Assembly (NCBI GenBank): GCA_023362775.1
Contig: JALMGJ010000002.1
Span: forward strand, 37,163,914 to 37,227,913
Direction: 5' to 3'
Source: Charina bottae
Taxonomy: Eukaryota; Chordata; Lepidosauria; Squamata; Charinaidae
DNA: 64,000 nucleotides
Shown here: piece after piece, positions 1-15,000 of the stretch
Layout: the number at the start of each line of letters is the position of its first letter
Numbering within the stretch: the stretch's first letter is position 1
Position numbers and translations under genes: made by a program
Notes under the pieces: model-generated
The model's database searches: none
What the model was told of the DNA's origin: nothing
Seen by the model: only the letters and a program-made list of their open reading frames with translations

Positions 1-66
1 TGGACTGTATATGCCTTTGTCTCACTTGTGAGTCTCTCCTCTTACGTTCTTTCTTCACCTGACCAG

Positions 67-3000
67 GCTGTGGTGGAAAAAAAGATCTGGAAAGAACGGG
101 GGGTTCTGCGACGAGATCTCGCACGTGATGAATTTCTCCAAGAAGTCTGGAAGTGGATTGAGGAGTGAGTATGAGAGGGGAAGAGGCTGCCGTGTTCAGC
201 CTTTAGATGGAGGTGGAAGTGGCAGTTTCCCAAACACACAGTCGGCTGACCTTATGAAGGTTTAACAGATCTATTTGCAATTTATTTCAGGAAAAAGCAA
301 TATGATGCTGTGGAAACCCCTTCGTGTGCTTTCGGGGGCTGCGTCGGCTTCAGAAAGGCACTGGGGGAGGGTATGTGCAGCTGGCAGTTTGCTAGCTCTG
401 GTTTAAAGATAGATTAGGTAAAAGGTAAAGGTTCCCCCCCCCCCCCCGCACATTTGTGCAGTCGTGTCCGACTCCAGGGGCCGGTGCTCATCTCCGTTTG
501 TTAGCCGAAGAGCCAGCGTTGTCCGAAGACGCTTCCACAGTCATTGTGGCCGGCATGACACGTGCGGAACGCTGTTACCTTCCCACTGAAGTGGTACCTA
601 TTCATCTACTTGCATTTGCATGCTTTCAAATTGCTAGGTTGGCAAGAGCTGGGGCTAGTGCGGGAGCTCACTCTGTCACGCGGGGCTAGGGATTCGAACC
701 TCCGAACTTATTTTTTATTTATTTATTTATTAGACTTTTATCACCGCGCCATCTCCCCCACAGGGGACTCTGGGCGGTTTACAGACATAAAAATTAAAAT
801 TCTACTAAAAATATACAATCCAATATATAATTACTTATTATTATAAATTAAATAGAAAATCCAAGCGGGCGATCTCAACCAAACTAGGACCCACATGATC
901 TTAAAAGGGCTCTAAGACACCAACCATACCCATGAAGAGCTATTCCTATTCCCATCCCATGCGAGGCGGCACAACCAGGTCTTTAAATTCTTTCGGAAGG
1001 ATAGGAGTGATGGGGCCTGCCTCACCTCCGGGGGCAGAATGTTCCAAAGGGCAGGTGCCACTGCCGAGAAGGCACGCCTTCTGGACCCCGTCAACCGAAA
1101 CTCCTTTACCGACGGGGTCCGAAGCATGCCCTCTCTACATAATCGAGTGGGACGGTTTGCGATCTTCTGATCGACAAGCCTGGCGTCTTACCCGCTGAGC
1201 CACCACACCCCTATAGATTAGGTAGGGAAGGTTTAAACTTCGTTGTACGCCACCCAAAGCCACTTGTTTTGTGAGATGGGCAGCTATATAAATTTGACAA
1301 ATAAAATGAAAATGAATAAAGGAAATATCAAGGTTATGGTTCAGTGAAATAGATTGTTAAAGGTAGGAGCTGGACAGTTTCTCTCTGAACAACGAACCCT
1401 GTCAAATGCTTTCTATATCTCCTTACATTTCTGACCATAAAAGGTTTGTTTTACTTTTGTCTTTCTGCAATATCAGAAAAGGGAACGAAATATTCCAACA
1501 GCTGAAAGAGATGGGAGCATCCTTGGACTGGGACAGAGCGTGCTTCACTATGGACTCCGTGAGTAGCAGAGATGTTCACAGGCAAATGTTTTCTCTGGGC
1601 CAGGATTTCTACCTTCTTTCCCCACGTTCAGAGAGTAAAAGGCAGCAAACCCTCAATTTAATAGACTTCCGCTTAGCAGATTTTGTATGCAGAGGACAAA
1701 ATTCTGCCTGTACACCGTAAGCTTTGCCGCGTGTAAAATACGCATGCAGAAAAGTCCATTCCCATTTTGCACATGTACAGTGTGTAAAAGCCCTGCTTGG
1801 ATCATTACCTTGGAGTGGTGAAGGAGCTTGCATGTCCCAGTGATGCTGATTTAATGGACTGCATTTCATAAATATAGGGCCTGAAGAACTCTGGAGCAAA
1901 ATGTGTGATATTGTTAAAGATGAAGCAGTTTAAAATAATCTGCATTATAAGAACCAAAAGAAGACAAAAATGGCTGTCTACTGATACCCTGAAAATAACT
2001 GAGGGAAGGCGCAAAAGGCAACAGTGACAGCAAATTTTACCAAACTAAATGTCAAATTCAAGGGAAAGGCAAGAAGAGACATTCACATGTGAAATACAGG
2101 TAGTCCTCAACTTACAACCGTTTAACAATGGTTCAAAGTTACGACGGCCTCAGAAAAAGTGCTTTACGACCTGTACTCGCACTTATGACTGTCGTACCAG
2201 CTCCGCGGTCACGTGAATGCAATTCAGGCACTTGGCAACTGGCTTGCATTTACGACCGGTTGCAGCATCCTGCGGTCACATGATTGCGATTTGCGAGCTT
2301 TTTTGCTGGTTCATGGCAAAAAACATCCATTGGGGAAGCTGGATTCGCTTAACAGCCGTTGTAAAAATGGTCATAAAATCGGGTCCAGTCGTGTGGTGAC
2401 TTGACTTATGACCAGAAAAACTTACGACAGAAATTCCGGTCCCAATTGTGGTTGTAAGTCGAGGACTACCTGTACCGTTCAGATTTCATATTCTACTTTA
2501 ATGAGCACTTTGTTCTCCCATTACTCTGTTAAATTGAGTGTTTTCTGTATTTGGATTTTGGATTTGGGCAGGGGAGTTGAGACTATGTCTTATCTTAACC
2601 ATTCAGTTGGTGACCCTGAGCAATTTCAGTTTTTCTCCTTTGTCTTTTGGGAATGGTCATCTTCTTCCAGTAGAATCAGCAATATGTTACTGGCTTCAGT
2701 GCTGGATCTGGATGTAAAAAAATCCAGGTTCGGTTCCCCAGAGGGCTATCAGTCAGGTTCATTAGCTGACCAATCTCCCTTTTTCTATCTCCCTTCTTTT
2801 ATTTGGAGCAGGGGAAGTATTTAGGAAAATGTTTATTAAAATAAGCCACAGAGGCTCTGCTAACAGGATTTAAGATCCGTTCTTTTGAAGTGGAGAAGTT
2901 AACATTCCATTTGTGATTTGGAATGTAGCTTTTCCATTTCAGAATTGTTCCTAAATACTGTTAGTAGAGTCTTTGTGGCTACAGCATTGGTTAGGAAACA

Positions 3001-6000
3001 GTAAGATGGGATTCAGTTCTGATTTCTGATGCAAATTAGCTTTATTGTAATGCTTTTCAACCTCGGCCACTTTAAGATGTGTGGACTTCAACTCCCATAT
3101 CTCGCCAGCAGCATGGGAATTCTGGGAGTTGAACTCCACCCATCTTAAAGTGGCCAAGTTTGAAAAACACCGCTTTATTGTAACAATTCTCCTCCTCGTC
3201 TTGTCCAGCGTTTCTCTCAAGCTGTGACGGAGGCTTTTGTGCAACTTCATGAGCAAGGCCTGATATATCGAGACAGGTGCTTGGTGAACTGGTCTTGTGC
3301 CTTGCAGTCGGCCATTTCTGACATTGAGGTATGTGGTTGGAGCAGAGCCCCAAATAAGGACTTCGGTAATGTTTGGAGACTAGAAACTGATAGGCTGTGT
3401 CCCTGGCAGGTGGAGAATAGACAGCTTGAAGGACGGATAAAGCTCTCTGTGCCTGGACTTCAGGACAAAGTGCTGTTTGGGGTATTGGAGACATTTGCCT
3501 ACAAAGTAGAAGGAGATGGAAGTGAGTTGGCACCCCTGAGGCAGGTCGAATTTTAATGGGACGATAATCTTGTGATGCTGAGATTTTTGACTGCCGTCTG
3601 TTCACGATTTTTGCTGGATATTGTCAGGATAAGATTTTGGTTTGTATCTTTTTCTTACTGTAAGTTGTAAATACAGGTAGTCCTCACTTACCAACTACAA
3701 TTGGAACTGGCAACTCCATTGCTAAGCGATGTTGTAAAGTGAAACATCATGTGACCGCGCCCGACTTATGACAGCAGTTCCAGCTCTGGTCATTAAGCGA
3801 ATCACTGTGGGTCGTTCAGTATGACATCACGTGACTGCAACTTGCGACTTCCTGCCGGCTTCCCCATTGACTTTGCTTGTGAGAAGCCAGCTGTGAAGGT
3901 CACCAATGGCAATCATGTGACCCTGGGACACTGCAACCATCATAAATGCACACCAGTTTCCAAACGCCTGGTTTGCATTCATGTGACTGCGAGGATACTG
4001 CAACCATCATAAGGTTGAGGACCGGTTGTAAACCTGCTTTTCCAGCGCCGTCGTAACTTCGAATGATCGCTGAATGAGTGGTCAGTAAGAGAGGACTACC
4101 TGTAAACCAAACAGTGACCGCTTATTCATCCTGCCCTTCCTTCACAGAACTTGGGGGTGAGGTTTCCCCTTTCTGGCCCAGCAGCAGCCTGGCAAAGGGA
4201 TTGGGTTGAGACCTGCCGATGCTGGGCGTGGATACGAACCAGATCTCCTTAATGCAAGATTCTGCCTGCTGCCTCATGTGCCAGCTGTGCTCTGTTGACA
4301 GATGGAAATAGGAAATCTGGTTCTATAATAAAGCATGAGGAGTCTGGTTAATATCATGCCTTCATGAATAAAAAATTCATTCTGGAGTGTATCCCAGTAA
4401 TTTATGCAGTGATCAGGGCTATTATTGCAGAGTGATTTCTAGGAGCAAGTTATCCTTAATGTCAGCAGCTGTTTTCTCCTCCTCACTCTAAACCAGTGGT
4501 TCTCAACCTTTTTGACTCTGCAGCACAATATCGAATATATCAGTACTGTATATATGTATTTTTAAACATGTAAGACATGGTTTTGGGGGGGGAAGTTATA
4601 TAATTAAAAAAATATATCTACACTGTATTGAATATACAGATTATACAGAATATACATGGCTCTTGGGGTTTTACCTCTTCTCATGGTAAAAAAAAGCATT
4701 TTGAGTAGCATAGGTTGTTTTTTCTTTTTTGCCCCATCATTCCCTGGAATGATCATTTGCCTATGCAGTGTCCCATGATCGTTCCAAGAAGTGCTGCAAA
4801 GGCAAAACAGCCTGAATGCACAGGACATTTTTGCTGTGAAAAGAATGAGAGAAGCTAAAAGCTGGTTAACCTTAGACATTTTCCTAAGTGAGGATGAATG
4901 CTTCTGACAAGATTCATTGTGAACTTCTTAAAATTACCGACTCCTTACTCAACTACATCCCTATCTGAGCTGACCTTAAGTACTGCTGAAGGCCACAGGC
5001 AACTGCTCATCTATCTTAAACAGAGCTTTCCAAACTGTGTGTCACGACACGTTAGTGTGTCGGCTGCAGTGTCTGGGTGTGTTTTGGCTGCTGCTGCCTC
5101 CGAGCCCTGCCAGGATTCTGCGCAGGTCCTAGTGCCTGCCTTGTGCCCTGCTGCCTCCAAACCTGCTGTGATTCCATGCAGGTCCTAGTTCCTGCCTTGT
5201 GCCCTGCTATAAGAGTGTGTCGCAAAATAATGCCATGCTGTAAGAGTGTGTCGCGAAATGATGTATGTCTAAAAAGAGTGTCACCAACATGAAAAGTTTG
5301 GAAAGCTCTGATCTAAAATAATGTTGGATGGCCCTTTTAATTAATTTATTTTTCATTCCAATGGCACTTACCTTTCCTTGATGGAAAACAGGCATTGAAC
5401 TTCCTGTGTCTACTACCCGCCCCGAGACAATGTTCGGCGATGTGGCTGTTGCCGTTCACCCAGATGACTCACGCTACTTGGTAAGGCTCCTCCGTCCAGG
5501 TCCTGCTTTCTGAGTAGAAAGCGGCTTTGTTCCATCCTGAAGCCAGATTAATGTTATTGTATCTTGTAATTGAAATGGCTTGGATCATTTTCTTTCTTTC
5601 TTAAGAAAAGACAGAAAAAAGAAGAAACCCATCTTGAATTACACGGTTAAGTGGTTCTCTCTGATTGAGATCCTTGACCAGGAAGGGCAATCTTTTTTAT
5701 AAGTGGGAGGACTTGATTTGGGAGTGTCAGAAAGAAAGATGTATTAAGCCTTTTGGAGCATAACACCAATTTTACACCTTTTTTGGTTTTAATTACATGA
5801 TGTAATACAGGTAGTCCTCGCTTAACGACCACAATTGGGACTGGAATTTCAGTTGCTAAGCGAAGCAGTCATTAAGTGAATCCAACATGATTTTATGACC
5901 TTTTTGTGCAGCAGTCGTTAAGCGAATCACCATGGGTGTTAAGCGAACCATGTGGTCGTTAAGCGAATCACGCAGTTCCCCATTGATTTTGCTTGTCAGA

Positions 6001-9000
6001 AGCCGGCCGGTAAGGTCAAAAATGGAGATCACATGACCACGGGACACTGCGATGGTCATAAGCGCGAACCAGTTTCCAAGTGCCCAAATCGTGATCATGT
6101 GACCGTGGGGATGCTGCAACGGTTGTGTGAGAACCAGTCATAAGTCGTTTTTTTCAGCACTGTCATAAGTCTGAACTGTCACTAAATGAATGGTTGTTAA
6201 GCGAGGACTACCTGTATTGTGTTTTGTCACTGAAATCTTGCGGTGTGATTTAGGAACATATGGGGACTGCCAAAAGAGGTTCGGTGAGTCAGATATAACC
6301 TCTGGACTTCAGTTGGTCCATCCTTACGCTAGAGCAGTGTTTCTCAACCTTGGCAACTTTAAGATGCGTGGACTAAGATGCTGGCTGAGGAACTCTGGGA
6401 GTTGAAGTCCATGCATCATAAAGTTGCCAAGGTTGAGAAACACTGGTCTAGAGAGATCCTGAAAAATCAGTGCCCATTAATACTGGGCTTCATCACCTTA
6501 TAGCCTAAAGTGGGATAAAGCAGCTTTATATGTTCTACCCTATTGAGTCAATGGGAGGGCATGTTGTCACAGATCTTTGCCCATCTATTTGTTCCAGGCA
6601 GAATCTCTTGTCTCTAGACGTGTATGACCTGAACTGTCTCTCTGGAATGTTTTTGGCAGCACTTGCATGACAAGAGAGTGTGCCACCCATTCACCGGACG
6701 TCTCCTTCCTATCATTACGGATCCAGCCGTGGAGCCGCAGGTGGGCACAGGTGAGAAACGCCCCTCTCTCTCGCCTCGCGGAAGCCAGATGTTGGTGTGG
6801 CAAAGGCTTGCCTTGAGAGATCTCTCTCAACTTGTGCTTCACGCCATCCTTCAGGGGCTGTGAAAGTGACTCCAGCACACAACCACGTTGACTACAAACT
6901 GGCCCAGCGTCACAACTTGCCACTCATTTCAGTGATTGCAGAAAACGGCACGATGACTGCGGAATGCGGGGAATGGGTGCAGGTAAATCCATTTTTGGAA
7001 TGTATAATGGTTGTGTATCAATCACTCGGGACAGCTGAACAGGTGGTGTGGACTTTTTTGGGGTGTGCCCCTTTTGAAGAGGTAACCCAGCCAGTTGTTT
7101 GTTTCCATTTCTAATAGTATGGCTAGAATCAGCAACTTTTTCTGATGCTGGGTGCCATCTAATGAGATGACAAAAATACTGAAAAATACCTATCTCATGC
7201 ATTCTCTCCTGAAAACTTGGGGGAGAATGCTAAATTTCACAATTTTTTTTTAACTGGAGGTCTGTAGGCTGTACTTTGCCAGCCCCTACTGTGCAGAAGG
7301 TCACACCAGGAAAGACAGGTAGTCCTCAACGACCATTCGTTTAGCGACCATTCGAAGTTACGACAGTGCTGAAAAAAGTGACGACCGGTCCTCGCACTTA
7401 CGACCATCGCAGTGTCCCTGCGGGCATGTGATCAGAATTCTGGTGCTTGGCAACTAACATGTATTTATGACGGTTGCAGTGTCCCGGGGTCATGTGATTG
7501 CCGTTTGTGGCCTTCCCAGCCAGCTTCCGACAAGCAAAGTCAATGGGGGAAGCCAGATTCGCTTAATGACTACGTGATTTGCTTAATGACCGTGGCAAAA
7601 AAGGTTGTAAAATCGGGCGTGACTTGCTTAACGACCACCTCGCTTAGCGATGGAAGTTCCGGTCCCAATTGTGGTCGTACGCTGAGGATTACCTGTATTG
7701 CTATTTACATCACCTTTGGAGATTTTTTCCTTTTTTCCAGACCAGTTGTGATGTGGAAGCAACTGCCTGGGGAAGCGGATTGTGGGATTGCTATTGGGCA
7801 GGAAAGGAAGTTATATACTGATTTCAATCTTCTCCAAAATGCAGCTGTCCGAATATATTACACTACAGCTCCCATCATCCTGAAGACAACGAGGTCAACT
7901 GGGTTACGCGTTTCTTAATTTACCAGGGCTTCTGTGCTGCTCAAGTCCCATCAGCTCTGAATGGTTTACAAAACGGCAAAATGTAGGGTTAGAAACATCA
8001 ACCACCTAAAGCATTCTCAGAGTAGCGCCATCCAAGGGCAGGCAGGGTCAGCCTATCCATCCCCAAACCCTTTCCTAAAAAGCCCAGTCTTTACGGCCCC
8101 TTGAAAGCCCAGTAAGGTTGAGGAAGACCCGATATCCGTGGGAAGCTGCTCCAAAGCAGGAGGGCCACCACCGAGGAGGTTCACCCCCAGGGCCCCTGTG
8201 GATGGCGCGCTCTGGCTGAGGGACCCTTCCCTGATGGAGAACCATCGACGGGGACCCTGGGGGGTGAGCCGCCTCGGTGATGGCCCTCCTGCTTTGGAGC
8301 AGCTTCATCCACTTCTGGGTTCCGATTGTCAACGTGCTGAAGTACAGGTAGTCCTCAACTTACAACCACAATTGGGACCGGAACATCCATCACTAAGTGA
8401 GACGGTAGTTAAGTGAGTTACGCCCGATTTTACAACCTTTTTTGCCGTGGTCATTAAGCGAATCACCGTGGTCGTTAAGCGAATCCAGCTTCCCCCATTG
8501 ACTGCTTGTCGGAAGCTGGCTGGGAAGGTCGCAAATGGCGATCACATGACCCTGGGACACTGCAACCATCATAAATACATGCCGGTTGCCAAGTGCCTGA
8601 ATTTTGATCATGTGACCACAGGGACACTGTGATGGCCATAAGTGCGAGGACCAGTCGCAAGTAACTTTTTTCAGCGCTGTTGTAACTTCAAACCGTTGCT
8701 AAACGAATGGTCATAAGTCGAGGACTACCTGTAGGTAGGGCTGGTGCGACTCTCAGGGACATGCATCCTTGGCATGTGCCATAATAAAATAGACGCCACT
8801 GAGGCGATTTGGACACGGGTGGTTCCTTTTTCAGGGGCTGCATCGATTCCTGGCTCGAGAGAAAGTGTTGGCTGCTTTGAAGGAGAGAGGTCTCTATCGG
8901 GGCGCGAAAGACCATTGCTTAGTCCTTCCTGTTTGCAGGTAATAAGACCCTGAAACTTTTATGCCGGCCTCCCTTCTGTCCCCCTTGCCTCCCTCGCTTC

Positions 9001-12000
9001 AGGGTCATTGGAGGGATTTTGTGGGAAGCTGCCGAGAAGTCATGGGAAGTCAGGCAGGGTAGATGTTTGACGAAAATACATATTATTATATTTACAAACA
9101 ATAATAAGTAACAATACAGTGGAGCCCTTAGTATTAGGCAGTAAGCTCAAAGATAGAAACCTTTAATGCACTTTGCAATGGTCTTCCAAGGCCGTACTCA
9201 GCTTTAATTGTACAATTTAAGCAGCCTTATGTTTATTCACCTTTTAGAAGTTACATCTAACGTGGATGCAAACTTCTTTCTCCTGGTCTTTAAAGGTTTA
9301 TCTCCTTTAGTCCCTAGCTTTGTATTGTTACCTTCTTTGTATTCTGCTTTCATTTCCTAAATTTTTGTAGCTGCCTCAAGTGCTTGTCAGAGCAGAAAGG
9401 TGGGGCCCAAATCAAATCAAGAGGAGGAAGTAGATTTTCAAGGGAGCCTTTGGTTTTTCTCTCTCCCACAGCCGCTCTGGGGATGTGGTTGAAATCCTCT
9501 TGAAGGACCAGTGGTTTGTCCGAAGTGAAGCCATCACTCAGAGTGCCTTAGAGGTAACGCTCCCAATGCTTTTGGTCTGTTTGAAGAATTGGCAGGCCCT
9601 GCAATATCTTTGATTGTATATATCTATAACAGAGCTTTCCAAACTTTTCATGTTGGTGACACACTTTTTAGACATGCATCATTTCGCGACACACTCTTAC
9701 AGCAGGGCACAAGGCAGGCACTAGGACCTGCGCGGAATCCTGGCAGGGCTCGGAGGCAGCAGCAGCCGGGACACACCCAGACACTGCAGCCCACACACTA
9801 ACATGTCCTGACACACAGTTTGGAAAGCTCTGATCTATAAAGTATAATATATCTAATGTAATATATCTAATATTATCTATACATGGCAGCTATGTTTGTT
9901 TGTCCGTGGTTTGTTGAACAAGCTCTGGGGCCTGATTCTAACTGGTTATTAATATCATAGCAGTCAAGTCCATGCATAATGCTAAGCTAAAATCAGACAA
10001 ACACTATTAGGGCTTCTCGTGACCTCTGATTCCAGCCAGAGCAATTAAAACATGGCTGTAGAGCAGTGTTTCTCAACCTTAGCAACTTTAAAATATGTGG
10101 ACTTCAACTCCCAGAATTCCCCAGCCAGCTGTAGAGGTACATGAAAGTGTTAAATTGTAGGGTTTTGTCATAAACACATTTAAGAAGCAGATAAACAAAA
10201 GATAGATTCTATAAGAATTAACCTCTCCTGTTTATCTCCTAAGGCTGTGGAATCTGGATCTTTGAAGCTCATCCCCAGATTTCATGAGAAGAACTGGAGG
10301 ACTTGGCTCTTGAACACCAAGTAAGACAAGTGTGATCTCTCTTGAACGGTTGCATGCTCTTTTTATTGTCCCCTGCTTGGCTGGGTGGGATTCACGTTTT
10401 TGAGGACCTCCACGGGTGAAAAATGGCCTTTATTAAATAGCTTAATGGCTTAAATTATTCTCAATGGGTCACCACTGTTCGGTCTTACTGGTGGTGGCAT
10501 TCCACGTTCTCCAGTAGATTGAATTTGGGTCCTCTGCACTTGAGTTTAGTTATTGAGCTGTGATCTGGACTCCTGTTGCTAAAATCCTGGAGAGAGATTG
10601 TATTTCATTGTTCTGTTGATTTTCAACTTTGCATTACCACTTACATGTATACCCATCACACTATTCTCTTTTGGGGTAGGCCACATTATGGGGAGAAAAA
10701 GAGTAAGGAAATGTAAACCAGAGAAATTAAATGAAATGATTTAAAAAGGAAACATAGCTAAAACTAAGGTGGGTATTCTTTTTCTGTTGCCTTTGAGTCA
10801 GTTTGACACCTGGTAACTATATGAACAGGTCCATGCAGTTTTCTTGGCAACATTTTTGAGAAGTGGTTTCCCATTGTCTTTTTTCTGGAGTGACTGGCCC
10901 AAGGTCACCCAGCTGGCTTTGTGCCAAAGGCAGGACTAGAAATCACCGTTTCCTGGTTTCTAGCCCAGTGCCTTTTACCATCAAACCGGCTCTCACAAAA
11001 CTCATTTACACTAGCCTCATACATTAAACCTCTCTGCCTCCCTTTATCTGATCGTTCCCTTCATTCTCACATTCCATTACACTATATGACCAGATCACTT
11101 CAAGCTACTTCATTTGTAGTGGTCACACATTTTTGTATTCAATCCACATTTATCGAGCACCCATTCACTTTTGACTCTCTCTTGTTTTACCAGACACATT
11201 TAAATAATCTATTCCCACTTCATTCAACTTGCTTTTGTTCTCTTGACATACCAATCTCTCACTTCCATATTACAAAGAGAGTAGAAGCAGCATCTTACAA
11301 ACAGCCATTTTTGCTTCTTTCAACAAGTATTCACTCATCCCAAGGGATTACATACTACCCATTACCTTTCTATTATCTTTGCATCCATCCATTTCCCCAT
11401 TTTCACTAAACCTCGAGGACTATCAGATAAAAGGAAAGGGAGTCCGGGACGGTCCAAAGAAGAAACTTAGGAAAGACCCGCCCTGACCGCTCGAGCAATA
11501 AATAGGGAGGGCGGGCGGGAGATTTGGACTTCCAGACTTGCAAGATTCTGTTACTGTAGGCTTACAATAAAGTAGAAGTAGTTCACCCAGTCGTGTTTCC
11601 TGTCTGGTTTACCTGGAAGGGCTGACACTCCCCCACCTATTCTGGCTTTGTTCAATCTAGCCTTTCATATAAGGTGTAGACTAGGTTTCTCCAGCCTTGC
11701 TGGTCCCTGTGCCATGTGCAGAATTCCCTGCTAATGATAAGGACAGTACTGATCAGCCTAGGCACATTTTGACCATTATGCCAGAAGAGTGGCTGATCTG
11801 TGTTGACCTAGTTCAAGATGTTGAAAGAGCTCTCTCGAACTGAGCTTTTCGAGATGTTTAGGGACTGCCGCTCCTAGGAAGTTGCACAAAAGGATGGTCC
11901 TAGTTTAGGGAAGACCAAGCTAGATGGTCCTCTAGTGTGACACCACAGAGTTTCTTACCTTCTTGAACTCCTCATGCTGTCCTTCTGATGTCCTTGCTTA

Positions 12001-15000
12001 GTGACTGGTGTATTTCTCGGCAACTGTGGTGGGGTCATCAGATTCCAGCTTATCGGGTCGTGCTTTCTGGGTCACCTGACCTAGGAGAGGTAAGCATCAG
12101 CCTTTCTGACTGTAGATCAGGAACACTAATGCATGGTTGGCTGAGGAGGGAGGGGGAAATGTCTGCTTCTCCCCGCCACTGTGCAACTTCTATTCCTTTG
12201 GGTGTGCATTTCAGCAGAAGGAGAGCGATGGATTGTGGGTAGTGGGCAGGACAGAAGCAGAAGCTCGGAGGAAGGCAGCCGGCATGCTGGGAAAATCTGA
12301 AGAGCAGCTGGAGCTGGTGAGAGGTAAAGCAGCAACACAGGAGCTCGCATTTCTGAGAGGAAGAGGGAAATTTGGGTTCCCAGGAAGAAGTCCTTTAATG
12401 AGTGTTCACAAGAGGCATCACAAAAGTGCTAGTTTTGACCTTAAAACCCTTTATGGTTTGCCTCCAAGGTACCTCCAGGACTACATTCTCGAACTAGAAG
12501 CAGCCTATCCAATACATTCTCCTGTTCAATTGTCAATTATATGCCTCGGCAAGGGCTCGGTACTTGCAGACGTTACTTGACAGAACCTTACATTGGGACT
12601 CTAACAAAAGATTATTTTATTTCCTTTAGAGCACAAATATTTATGTAGTCACTAGAACTGTTAAGTTTATAGTTAGGGCTGCCCAACAGAGAACATGTTT
12701 TATAGAACACGTTGGGGTTGCATGCAAAGGCGATGAATTCACCTAAACCCGTACTGTTTTCAAATTTTAATATTCATCTTATTATACATCTCTGCCCTCT
12801 ATTTTACCTTATACTATTTTATCTTACTCTTTATCCTTACTTTATCTTATCTTATCTTACTATATTTTATCTGTTTTATCCCACCATAGCCTATTTCATT
12901 TAATTTTATTGTATCTATTTCATTTTATTGTATCTTACTGTGGCTGATGCCTATGCTTTGATGTGGTCAGTTGACTAATCAATAAAGTATACTGTTCTCC
13001 AGTACATTCATCACAGGAAAAGTGCTTGAAGACCCCATGTTTTTACAAGATTAAGGGGGCCGAAGCAATATTTTTCTGTAATTATGTGGATGTCAGGCTT
13101 GGCCCCAATGTAATGGCCTGTAGAGAGCAAGGAAGATTACCTTGATGCAAAAACTTGATGCAAAAAATGAGAGCCAGTTTGGTCTAGTGGTTAAGGCAAC
13201 GGGCTTGAAACCAGGAGACTGAGAGTTCTAGTCCCGCCTGAGGCATGAAAGCCGGCTGGGTGATCTTGGGCCAGTCACTCACTCAGCCTTAGGAAGGAGC
13301 CAATGGGAAACCAGGAGACTGAGAGTTCTAGTCCCGCCTTAGGCACGAAAGCCAGCTGGGTGACCTTGGGCCAGTCACTGCCTCTCAGCCCAACTCACCT
13401 CACAGGGTTGCTGTTGTGGGGAAAAGAGGAGGAAGGAGTATTAGGTATGTTCGCTGCCTTGAGTTATTTATAAAAAATAATAAAGGCGGGATAGAAAATA
13501 AATAAAATAAAGCAAGAACTAAAAACTGTTGCCTAGGCAGAAAAGTGACTGAAGCATTTTTTAAGTCCAGAACAGCCAGATAACTTTTGGAAGTGACTCA
13601 GACAGACGCCTCCCTAATTCACTGAACTATAAGCAGCAGCAGGAGGAACAGCCCAATCAGACTTGCAAGATTGTGTTATTATAGCCCATCCAAGTAAAAG
13701 TATTTTTAGACTTCCTGCAGAGTTGATTTCCTGGTCTGGTCTACCTAGAGGGGCTGACATGGCCTTCTGAAAAGCATTACAAATGAAATTGTTTTGGGGG
13801 GGGGGGGCGGTGACTGATTGATTTAATCAGTTTATGTGATGCTGTCTTGCTGGCCTTGGCTAGCATCCATTTCTCGGAAAGCATCTGGCTATACCTGGTC
13901 GGTCGGTCTGTCGGTCGGTCGGTCTGTCTATCAAATTTAGTCACTGTCCATCTCACTCGAAGAGCGACTCTGGGCCGTTTACAATGAAACCAGAATAAGT
14001 AGTCATTAAAATACAATAAAAACAATGTTCTTAAATAAAAATATATAATCTAAGGTATAGCTGTTAAAAAAGTTCTTAATTTACAGCGGAATCTTCAGGG
14101 TGCTGGCCACCCCCAGAATTGGTTACCCCTCCTCATGCCGCACGCAAGATGGCAGAGCCAAGTCTTCACCTCTTTCCAGAAGGCTGGGAGGGGGGGGCTG
14201 CCTCACCTCTGGGGGAAGAGTGTTCCACAGGGCGGGGGCCACGGCAGAACTTTTAGAACCTAAGAAGCTGTGAGATGTTTCTAAATACAAGATTTCTCTT
14301 TGCTTTTATCTTCTCTAGATGCTGATGTCTTAGATACTTGGTTCTCCTCCGGCCTCTTCCCTTTTGCTGCCTTGGGCTGGCCCCATAAGGTGAGTAGCCT
14401 TGGGAGAAATAGAGCATTGACCACCTGTCAGCCCTTTGAAGTAGTCCAGACAGGAAACCAAAATCATGAGTAGGAACACTACCTTCATTGTAAGGTTACA
14501 GGAACAGAATCTTGCAAGTCTGAAAGCACATCTCTTCCCCCCTCGCCTTGACTTTCCAGAGAACTAGGGAGGGTCCCTTTTGAGATGCTTCCCACGCCCC
14601 CATTCCTTCGGTGGGCTGAAATATCTTGGGCAATGACCACTGCTGTGGCTCTTGCTCCTGTCTCCCAAGGTGGTTCTCACAGCCCATTACACTTATCCGG
14701 CTTCCCTACACCCAGGTATATTGGATTCCAACTCCCATTGTCCCTGACTCTTGTTCAAGCTCACTGGAAATTATAAGTGAGAATCAGACGGCCATGCTTA
14801 TCAGCCCTGGCCATTGACCTTTCTGGATGGGACGTGGGAATTGTAATCCACCATGTTCTGCTATTTCTCCATTTCTCAAAAGTCCTGCCCAGAAATGATA
14901 GGCGGTCAAAGCATTTGAAGTGGGTGGCATTTTGGCACTTGATTGCTTTCCCATGAAAATTGTCACAAGAGAAAAAACTGTGGCGGGGAAAAATTGGTAG

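Noticed and set aside
10921..11409. 162-residue + strand frame
   Set aside because: It begins inside a reverse SINE and continues through low-complexity C/T-rich sequence.
12137..12580. 147-residue open frame
   Set aside because: It is exon 12 of the synthetase gene read through its donor into an intron that holds a LINE fragment.
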